The notes below the pieces were generated by a model. That model ran no database searches and was not told the origin of the DNA. It saw only the letters and a list, made by a program, of their open reading frames with translations. A stretch of 14,255 nucleotides of DNA from Roseitalea sp964606055 (GTDB lineage: Bacteria; Pseudomonadota; Alphaproteobacteria; Rhizobiales; Rhizobiaceae). Where the stretch lies: the NCBI GenBank assembly GCA_964606055.1, contig CAZSFA010000071.1, forward strand, positions 1-14,255. The letters run 5' to 3'. Positions 7,567-12,991 of this stretch are shown piece after piece (within the stretch, counting starts at the first letter, position 1; each line of letters opens with the position of its first letter). The translations under genes and the position numbers were made by a program.

Positions 7567-7808
7567 GACGCCACGCCTTTCGACACCGAACCAATGGGCA
7601 CAAAGACCGGCGCCGGCGCGGTCATGGGATCGTCGAGCGTGGCGGCCACGATCGATGCGAAATGCGCTGCGCGCTCAAGCTGGACCGCGACGGCGGCAGC
7701 GTCCGCGTCGGACAGCGCGAAGCCGACGGCCGGCGCCGCCGCCAACACATACGTATGGGCGTCGAAGGCGCGCGATGGCATCGGGTTGGCCGCCGCCTCA
7801 ATCATCAC
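7563..7808 (-). CDS. atzG: AtzG-like small subunit (DUF4089, GatC-like)
   Basis: 81 aa, or 80 if translation begins at ATG 7805 rather than GTG 7808. The alternating helical pattern, with LERAAHFASIVA (44-55) followed by a short loop and PAPVFVP (65-71), is the hallmark of the DUF4089/AtzG family. These proteins wrap around AtzE-type amidases as GatC does around GatA and stabilise them. This gene sits directly upstream of the amidase with a 4-nt overlap, the expected arrangement. An AAGG-containing purine-rich Shine-Dalgarno lies just upstream, in the 33-nt gap after the SDR stop. Such genes are often missed because of their size. Function is inferred from family and context. Confidence 0.85.
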   Translation of the reverse strand: MMIEAAANPMPSRAFDAHTYVLAAAPAVGFALSDADAAAVAVQLERAAHFASIVAATLDDPMTAPAPVFVPIGSVSKGVAS

Positions 7809-7841
7809 TGTCCGCCTTCAAGCCCATGTCGGTCCGTTTCC

Positions 7842-8603
7842 TCATGCCCCGAGAAGATAACCACCATCGACGGGCACTGTCGCGCCGGTAACGGCCGAAA
7901 GTCCGGGGCCGCAGAGTGCAAGACAGGTGGCCGCGACGTCTTCGGGCGCAACGAGGCGTTGTGCCGCGCCGGCCTTGGCCATGCCGTCCCAGACACTGTC
8001 AAAATCATCACCGGACACTGTCGCAATGTCACGTGCCACGGCCCGCAGCATCGGGGTGTCGACATTGCCCGGCGCAACGGCATTGACGCGGATGTCGTGT
8101 GCGGTCAGTTCCGCCGCGATCGCCTGAACGAGGCCGATCAGGCCGAACTTGGAGGCGCAATAGGCCGATGCGTTGGCTTCGCCGCGCAGACCGGCGGCGG
8201 ATGAGACAAAGACCAGTGATCCGCCGGCACCCTGCGCGATCATCCGCCGCGCGAACGCGGACGCAACGAAGGCCGCGCCATCGAGGTTGACCGCCATGAT
8301 CCTGCGGTAGATGTCGAAATCGGTTTCGGCGATCGGCATGGTCGCAACCGCGCCGGCGCTGTAGACCAGCGCATCCACCGGTCCGGCTTTGTCCGCGAAC
8401 GCTTCGACGGCCGCCCGGTCGGTCACGTCGAGCGCGACGATGGTGTCGTTCGGATGCAGATCGGTGCCGATGACCGCCCAACCCGCATCTGAAAACGATG
8501 TCACACAGGCCCCGCCAATACCGCCTGCCGCACCGATCACAACCACCCGGCCGGCCTGGCCGGATTGCTGCGCGGACCCAAGCGCTGTGGCGGGTGCATT
8601 CAT
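7842..8603 (-). CDS. Short-chain dehydrogenase/reductase (SDR), probably NAD-dependent
   Basis: 253 aa, the classical SDR length. The Rossmann glycine motif GAAGGIG is at 24-30 and an acidic residue at the end of beta-2 (D48) suggests NAD(H) rather than NADP(H). YSAG (81-84) replaces the common NNAG. N106, S135 and the YxxxK pair Y148/K152 complete the catalytic tetrad, and PVDGGYLLGA forms the usual C terminus. The ATG at 8603 lies one base after the stop of the E1 beta gene and has AAGG upstream. The frame is open to 8642, but that part overlaps the E1 beta gene. In context it may interconvert a hydroxy acid or alpha-hydroxyketone with its oxo form, feeding the E1 enzyme. The substrate cannot be told from sequence. 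Confidence 0.92.
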   Translation of the reverse strand: MNAPATALGSAQQSGQAGRVVVIGAAGGIGGACVTSFSDAGWAVIGTDLHPNDTIVALDVTDRAAVEAFADKAGPVDALVYSAGAVATMPIAETDFDIYRRIMAVNLDGAAFVASAFARRMIAQGAGGSLVFVSSAAGLRGEANASAYCASKFGLIGLVQAIAAELTAHDIRVNAVAPGNVDTPMLRAVARDIATVSGDDFDSVWDGMAKAGAAQRLVAPEDVAATCLALCGPGLSAVTGATVPVDGGYLLGA

Positions 8604-8604
8604 G

Positions 8605-9624
8605 TCAGGTGCCTTGCGCCATGCGCCGAAGCCGGTCGGCAATCATGTCCGCGTTGGGCACGACCGCCTTTTCAAGCGACAAGGCGGCGGGGATCGGCAC
8701 ATCGGGCACGGCGAGCCGGTCGACCTGCCGCAGCCCGTCCAAGCCAAGCGTTTCGATGACCCGCAGGGTCAGTTCGGCCGAAAGCCCGAAACTCAGATAG
8801 TCCTCATCGACAACCAGCAGCCGGCCAGTGCGTCCGGCCGAGCCGGCGACGGTCGCGGTATCCAGCGGCACGACGCTGCGCAGGTCGATCACCTCGACCG
8901 AAATGCCTTCGCCGGCAACGGTTTCGGCTGCGGCCAGCGCGTGTTCGACGGTCGCGCTCAACGTGGCAAGCGTCACGTCGCTGCCGTGCCGGACGACGGC
9001 CGCTTCGCCGATGGGCACCTCGTAGGCGCCATCGGGAATGTCGGGATGATGCAGGAAGTCGCGGCCCTTGCGCAGCAGCAGCGCCTTGTGCTCGATGAAC
9101 ACAACCGGATCATCGCTGCGCAGCGCCGCCGCCATCAGGCCCTTGTGGTCATGCGGATTGCAGGGGGCGACCACCTTCAAGCCGGGCAGATGCGCAAAAA
9201 GGCCCCACAGCGACTGGCTGTGCTGCGCCGCCGATCCGATGCAGCCGCCGGCCGTCTTGAAGACGATGGGCATGCGCTGGCGCCCGCCGGACATGTAGTG
9301 GATCTTGGCGGCTGCATTGTAGACCTGTTCGAGACAGACGCCGATGAAGTCGGCGAACATGATCTCGATCAACGGGCGCATGCCGGCCTGGGCGAGACCG
9401 ACGCCCATGCCGGTGAAGGCCATCTCCGCGATCGGCGCGTCGAGCACGCGATCGGCGCCGAAACGCTCCTGCAGCCCCCGCGTCGCTCCGAACACGCCGC
9501 CGGCCTTGCCGATGTCCTCGCCGATACAGACGATCGACGGATCGCGGTCCATCTCCAGCATGATCGCCTCGGCGATCACCGAAGGTAGAGGCATGGCCCT
9601 GCGGTCATTGGTCAAGGCGGTCAT
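8605..9624 (-). CDS. Thiamine-diphosphate dehydrogenase E1 component, beta subunit (acetoin/pyruvate dehydrogenase type)
   Basis: 339 aa beta subunit of a heterotetrameric E1 enzyme. Conserved landmarks are GEDIGKAGGVFGATRGL (35-51), the DAPIAE segment (62-67, with the glutamate that activates thiamine diphosphate), RPLIEIMFADF (83-93), QHSQSLWGLFAHLPGLKVV (134-152) and the C-terminal transketolase domain. The length suits AcoB- and PdhB-type proteins without a fused lipoyl domain. The start ATG 9624 overlaps the alpha subunit stop by 4 nt (ATGA), with GAGGTG just upstream. No E2 acyltransferase or E3 lipoamide dehydrogenase is encoded nearby in the window. The E1 either uses partners encoded elsewhere or acts without them. 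I cannot separate acetoin, pyruvate and branched-chain specificity. Confidence 0.92.
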   Translation of the reverse strand: MTALTNDRRAMPLPSVIAEAIMLEMDRDPSIVCIGEDIGKAGGVFGATRGLQERFGADRVLDAPIAEMAFTGMGVGLAQAGMRPLIEIMFADFIGVCLEQVYNAAAKIHYMSGGRQRMPIVFKTAGGCIGSAAQHSQSLWGLFAHLPGLKVVAPCNPHDHKGLMAAALRSDDPVVFIEHKALLLRKGRDFLHHPDIPDGAYEVPIGEAAVVRHGSDVTLATLSATVEHALAAAETVAGEGISVEVIDLRSVVPLDTATVAGSAGRTGRLLVVDEDYLSFGLSAELTLRVIETLGLDGLRQVDRLAVPDVPIPAALSLEKAVVPNADMIADRLRRMAQGT

Positions 9625-10589
9625 GTCCGCACCTCGTCGACAAAGACACCCTGCAAGGCCTGCGAGGCCGGCGGCATCGGGTCGTTGAGGATATCGGCCA
9701 GCATGGCCTTGGCAGCGTTCTTTTCCTCGGCGCGGATGGCGTCGAGATCGCTTTCGGCGACGCCCGATTGGGTCAGCCGTTCGCCGTAAAGGGCGATCGG
9801 ATCGTAATCCGTGCGCAGGCGGTTGCGCTCGTCGCGGCTGCGATAGTGCTCCGGGTCGCCTTCGAAGTGGCCGCGAAAGCGGTGGCAGGTCGCTTCGATG
9901 ATCGCCGGACCCTTGCCCGATCGCGCGTGCTCCATGGCCTTGGCAAATCCCTCCGAAACCGCCTCGACGTCGGTGCCGTCTACGAACAGCCCGAGCGCGC
10001 CATAGGCACTGGCCCGTTCGGCAACCGTCTTCGTTGGCGAGACCGCGTTGAAGTCCACCGAGATCGCCAGGACATTGTTTTCGACAACGACCACCAGCGG
10101 CAGGTTGCGCGCACCGGCCATCACCATCGTTTCATGGAAGGCGCCGTTGTGCGAGCCGCCATCGCCGGTCACGCCGACCGCGACATGGCTTTCGCCGCGC
10201 AACCGGAAGGCGTGGGCATAGCCGAGCGCGACGGGCAGCGACGCGCCGACGATGCCGGTTGCCGAAAAGTGCGTTTCGGGGTCGAACGGATGCATGTGTC
10301 CGCCCCGGCCGCGACACAGACCCGTCTCGCGCTCGCAGATTTCTGCAAGCAGCGCCCGTGGATCGACGCCCTTGGCCAGCGCGTGAAAATGGTTGCGATG
10401 GGTGGAGACCACCGCGTCGCCCGGCAGCAGGGATTCGGCCATTGCGGCGCCGATCGCCTCCTGGCCGAGCCCGACATGCAGTTCACCGTGGATCGCCTTG
10501 CGCCGCAGTGCGTCCAGGCACGCCTCATCGAAAGCGCGCATGGCCGTCATGCGCCGATAGCGCGCCAACGGGTCGGATGTCTCCGGCAT
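9621..10589 (-). CDS. Thiamine-diphosphate dehydrogenase E1 component, alpha subunit (acetoin/pyruvate dehydrogenase type)
   Basis: 322 aa, the size of AcoA/PdhA-type alpha subunits, and the first gene of the catabolic operon. The thiamine-diphosphate motif runs from GDG (142-144), as GDGGSHNGAFHE, to ENN (170-172). Other family segments are HGELHVGLGQEAIGAA (34-49), STHRNHFHALAKG (62-74), RGRGGHMH (93-100) and FRGHFEGDPEHYR near residue 250. The start ATG 10589 has GGGAG 7 nt upstream and lies 48 nt downstream of the predicted transcription start. With its beta partner it would decarboxylate or cleave a 2-oxo acid or alpha-hydroxyketone. The SDR just downstream fits such a pathway. Confidence 0.92.
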   Translation of the reverse strand: MPETSDPLARYRRMTAMRAFDEACLDALRRKAIHGELHVGLGQEAIGAAMAESLLPGDAVVSTHRNHFHALAKGVDPRALLAEICERETGLCRGRGGHMHPFDPETHFSATGIVGASLPVALGYAHAFRLRGESHVAVGVTGDGGSHNGAFHETMVMAGARNLPLVVVVENNVLAISVDFNAVSPTKTVAERASAYGALGLFVDGTDVEAVSEGFAKAMEHARSGKGPAIIEATCHRFRGHFEGDPEHYRSRDERNRLRTDYDPIALYGERLTQSGVAESDLDAIRAEEKNAAKAMLADILNDPMPPASQALQGVFVDEVRT

Positions 10590-10636
10590 CTAAATGCTCC
10601 CACGCCCATCGGTTGACCGGGCGCCTCAAGATTGGA

Positions 10637-10657
10637 TACACGGATGTAAATATCATC
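10637..10657. promoter_or_regulatory. Candidate operator for the GntR regulator
   Basis: Two overlapping inverted repeats occur here: TACA-4 nt-TGTA (10637-10648) and GATG-7 nt-CATC (10643-10657). They lie in an AT-rich patch within otherwise GC-rich DNA and cover the -10 and start of the predicted catabolic promoter. FadR-type regulators commonly bind short palindromes next to their own divergent gene, so binding here would repress the operon until an inducer is present. The arms are short and the assignment is an inference. Confidence 0.35.
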
Positions 10658-10672
10658 TGAGCCGATTGTCAA
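10644..10672 (-). promoter_or_regulatory. Candidate sigma-70 promoter of the catabolic operon
   Basis: On the minus strand a perfect TTGACA -35 box (10672-10667) is followed, after 17 nt, by TTACAT (10649-10644), a 3/6 match to the -10 consensus. Initiation would fall near 10637, leaving a leader of about 48 nt before the E1 alpha start. The weak -10 lies within inverted repeats, suggesting that a regulator controls it. Confidence 0.5.
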
Positions 10673-10694
10673 GCGCGTCCGGCACTGACACAAT
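10666..10694 (+). promoter_or_regulatory. Candidate sigma-70 promoter of the GntR gene
   Basis: TTGTCA (10666-10671, 5/6 match to the -35) and CACAAT (10689-10694, 4/6 match to the -10) are separated by 17 nt. The -35 shares its bases with the -35 of the divergent catabolic promoter, because TTGTCAA reads TTGACAA on the other strand. A leader of about 35 nt would precede the GntR start. Confidence 0.45.
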
Positions 10695-10735
10695 GACCAG
10701 CAGTTCGGGGGCGCTAAGGGACGGAGAGAACCGAC

Positions 10736-11410
10736 ATGTCGCATGCCACTGCAGAACGGTCCGGCCCTGATTCCGGCACCGACATGAGCGCACGCGCCAT
10801 CGCCTATCGCCATCTTTTGGGCGAGATCCGGTCGGGCCACCTGACAGGTGGAACACACATTGCAGCAGAGACGGTTGCCCAGGCGCTGGGCCTCAGCCGG
10901 ATGCCGGTGCGCGAAGCGCTGCGGCAGCTTGCAAGCGAGGGGTTTGTGACGCTGCGCTCCAACCGCGGCGCGCTGGTGACCCCGCTCGGCGCGGCCGAGA
11001 TTTCCGAACTCTACGAGATGCGTGCCGTGCTCGAAGGCCTCGCCATGCGCACGGTCGCCGAACGCATCGATGGGCCGGGCCTGTCGGAAGCCGAGATCGC
11101 GCTTGAACGGCTCAGCCGCGCGCGTCACGACGTCGACTGGTTCGTGCAGGCGCATGACCAGTTCCACGATTCCCTGACGCGCTATTGCCAAAGGCCGCGT
11201 CTTGTCTCGGAGATCGAGCGCATTCGCTCGACGACCGAACCCTATCTGCGGATCACGCTGCGCATGAGCCCGACCGCGATATCCAACACGGTGCGCGAGC
11301 ATACCGATGTTCTGGAAGCTGTGCGCTCGGGCGATCCCGACCGGGCCGAGGCGGCCATGCGCCAGCACATACTGGATTCCGACATCGCCGATCTGCTGCA
11401 GCGCGTCTAG
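10736..11410 (+). CDS. GntR-family transcriptional regulator, FadR/FCD subfamily
   Basis: 224 aa DNA-binding regulator, probably of the divergent catabolic operon. The N-terminal winged helix-turn-helix spans about 18-85, with recognition region VAQALGLSRMPVREALRQL (47-65), followed by GFVTLRSNRGALVTP. The C-terminal all-helical FCD domain (about 90-222) carries the usual metal/ligand residues D141, H144, H189 and H211. That pattern suggests a metal-dependent small carboxylate ligand. The start ATG 10736 has GGAG 9 nt upstream; ATG at 10784 (residue 17) is a less likely alternative. Divergent placement and the shared promoter region argue for local, autogenous control. Whether it represses or activates cannot be seen, though repression is usual for this group. 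Confidence 0.92.
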   Translation: MSHATAERSGPDSGTDMSARAIAYRHLLGEIRSGHLTGGTHIAAETVAQALGLSRMPVREALRQLASEGFVTLRSNRGALVTPLGAAEISELYEMRAVLEGLAMRTVAERIDGPGLSEAEIALERLSRARHDVDWFVQAHDQFHDSLTRYCQRPRLVSEIERIRSTTEPYLRITLRMSPTAISNTVREHTDVLEAVRSGDPDRAEAAMRQHILDSDIADLLQRV

Positions 11411-11422
11411 GCCGGCACCGTC

Positions 11423-11449
11423 GCGGTCATCGACCGCCGGGCGGACCCG
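11423..11449 (+). terminator. Possible terminator hairpins after the GntR gene
   Basis: Twelve nt after the GntR stop is a perfect 6-bp stem GCGGTC/GACCGC with a 3-nt loop (11423-11437). A second stem, CGGG/CCCG with a 4-nt loop (11438-11449), follows directly, then ACTTTG. There is only a three-T run, so any Rho-independent activity would be weak. Confidence 0.3.
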
Positions 11450-11480
11450 CACTTTGCTCGATTCCACAACGAGCCGTTCA

Positions 11481-11527
11481 TCAAGGCGTAACACCTATCC
11501 TTTTGAGATGGGGTCTATACGCCTTGA
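11481..11527 (+). promoter_or_regulatory. Nested stem-loop in the leader of the polysaccharide operon
   Basis: A perfect 10-bp inverted repeat, TCAAGGCGTA (11481-11490) and TACGCCTTGA (11518-11527), flanks 27 nt. Inside it CCTATC (11494-11499) can pair with GATGGG (11507-11512), with one G-U pair, closing a 7-nt loop. No T-run follows. It lies 60 nt before the alg44-like start and could be a leader RNA structure, a protein-binding operator or a weak bidirectional terminator. Confidence 0.5.
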
Positions 11528-11571
11528 CCGCACACAACGGCAGGCAAACAGGGTATCGGAGACGCGATCGC

Positions 11572-11578
11572 AAAGGAG
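11572..11578 (+). promoter_or_regulatory. Ribosome binding site that selects a TTG start
   Basis: AAAGGAG is the strongest Shine-Dalgarno match in this region and sits 8 nt before TTG 11587. The first in-frame ATG (11611) has no such sequence at a suitable distance, so the TTG is preferred as the alg44-like start. Confidence 0.6.
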
Positions 11579-11586
11579 TGAGGCCT

Positions 11587-12987
11587 TTGAGAATCCGTCA
11601 CGAACGTCCAATGTCCGATCTGTCTTTTCAGGTCCGTGCGCCGCTTGGCCTGGAGCTGGCCACCGGTGAGACGCTGACGGTGACCGACTGGTCGCTGCAG
11701 GGTTTCGAGTTTCCCGGCACCAGCGACATCATGCCCAGGGAGGCAGTGCTGTCGATCCCGTTTCAGGGCGTCGACATCCGGTTTCCGGTCAAACTGGCGA
11801 CCCAACCAGGCACGCGTTTCGTGCAGTTCGAGAACCTGACCGGTCGCCAGCGCGAGACGCTGTCGGTCTTCTATCGGTCGATCCTGTCGGGCCGGATGGC
11901 GTCCACCGAAGACATCATCACGAGCCTGGATACCCCCGTCGATCTGGTTCCGATGGAGGAAACAGAAGAGGAAAAGGCGGTCGGCACGGCCGACAAGAAA
12001 CCGCGCGCGCTGCGTGCGGTCGTCTCGGTCGCGGCCTACATCGCGATCGCTGGCCTGATCTTCTGGACGCTTGGCTCGGGCGTCTATCAGCGCATCGCAA
12101 CCGTCGACATCCAGAACGCCCGCATCGAAGCGCCGCTGGTCACCCATCTTGCCGCCCAGGGCGGCTACGTCGAAGACATTCTCGTCGAACCCGGCGATGC
12201 CGTCGCCGCCGGCGATGTCATGGTGCGGCTTGCCACGCCCGAGGGGCAGGCGGCGTTGGCCGAAGTGCGCGGCCGCATCGATCTGCTGGAAGACCGGCTG
12301 GAGAAGGCGCGTCGCCGCGCCGAAGCGCTCGATCTGAGCATCGCGCAGGCCAGGCAGCCTCTTGTAGAGGCCGAGCAGCGGTCCAGCCAGATGGATCGTC
12401 CCGACGCCTTGGCCGCGCTGGCGGCCTTTGACGGACGCTATGCCATCGAGCATTCGGCCCTTTTCGATGCACGAGCGGCCGTTGATCGGGAGATTGATGG
12501 TCTTGAGGAAGAGTTGCGGCGCCTGCGGCGTGAGCGGGGGCGGTTGCGCGATGCGTCCGATTCGCTGCACCTGATGGCCACCGAACCCGGCACGGTGACC
12601 GAGGTGAGCGTGCTCGATGGCCAGTTCGTCGGCCGTGGCGCGCCGGTGGTTGAGGTCGAAGGCATCGAAGCGCGACGGGCGCGCGGCTGGGTTGACCAGT
12701 CGATGGCGGCAGCTTTCCATCCCGGCATGGCGATCACTGTGACGACCAACAGCGGCTCGGGAGTCGAACGCCTGCGTGGCCGCGTGGTTGCGCTCGAGGC
12801 CGGCATCGATCCTGAACTGTCGCCGGAGTTCGGCATGCTCGTGTCCGTGCAGTTCCCCGATCTGTCCGCCGAGCAGACGCGCACCACGCTTCCGCATCTG
12901 ATGCCGGTCCAACTGGAGGCGACCCGCGCCTGGGCCGAACGGTTCGAACAGTTCCGCGCCGACACGCTGTCTCGGATCACGGAGTGA
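11587..12987 (+). CDS. alg44: Alg44-like PilZ and HlyD-type membrane fusion protein of a polysaccharide synthase
   Basis: 466 aa from the TTG start. The N-terminal PilZ-like domain (about 1-115) has the DWSLQG motif (DxSxxG, 34-39) and FVQFENL (78-84). A single transmembrane helix lies at about 143-164. The periplasmic part has a split biotinyl-lipoyl-like domain (about 178-216 and 329-360), a coiled coil between them (about 222-327) and a beta-barrel-like C terminus. This is the architecture of Alg44, the cyclic-di-GMP receptor and co-polymerase of alginate synthase, with a longer coiled coil than Pseudomonas Alg44 (about 390 aa). The residues before the first ATG include RHER, and the HE aligns with HE in Alg44 as I recall it, supporting the TTG start. 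The RxxxR arginines seem replaced (D11, Q15). The Alg8-like gene follows after 4 nt. Confidence 0.82.
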   Translation: MRIRHERPMSDLSFQVRAPLGLELATGETLTVTDWSLQGFEFPGTSDIMPREAVLSIPFQGVDIRFPVKLATQPGTRFVQFENLTGRQRETLSVFYRSILSGRMASTEDIITSLDTPVDLVPMEETEEEKAVGTADKKPRALRAVVSVAAYIAIAGLIFWTLGSGVYQRIATVDIQNARIEAPLVTHLAAQGGYVEDILVEPGDAVAAGDVMVRLATPEGQAALAEVRGRIDLLEDRLEKARRRAEALDLSIAQARQPLVEAEQRSSQMDRPDALAALAAFDGRYAIEHSALFDARAAVDREIDGLEEELRRLRRERGRLRDASDSLHLMATEPGTVTEVSVLDGQFVGRGAPVVEVEGIEARRARGWVDQSMAAAFHPGMAITVTTNSGSGVERLRGRVVALEAGIDPELSPEFGMLVSVQFPDLSAEQTRTTLPHLMPVQLEATRAWAERFEQFRADTLSRITE

Positions 12988-12991
12988 GGCG

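Noticed and set aside
5765..7808. A complete cyanuric acid / s-triazine degradation pathway
   Set aside because: Only the AtzG, AtzE and AtzH relatives are present. No cyanuric acid hydrolase or allophanate hydrolase is visible, so a triazine role is not supported.
6274..7860. Long open frame (528 codons) on the plus strand opposite the amidase and AtzG-like genes
   Set aside because: It is antisense to an amidase with intact catalytic motifs, has arginine-rich low-complexity composition, no recognisable domain and no ribosome binding site. Long antisense frames are expected in DNA this rich in GC.
8389..9588. 399-codon plus-strand frame opposite the SDR and E1 beta genes
   Set aside because: Antisense shadow: the minus-strand products have complete motifs, and this one has none.
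11185..11586. Upstream ATG at 11185 as the start of the alg44-like gene
   Set aside because: The extension would lie out of frame inside the GntR gene and in the non-coding gap, and its translation is low-complexity. TTG 11587 has the ribosome binding site.
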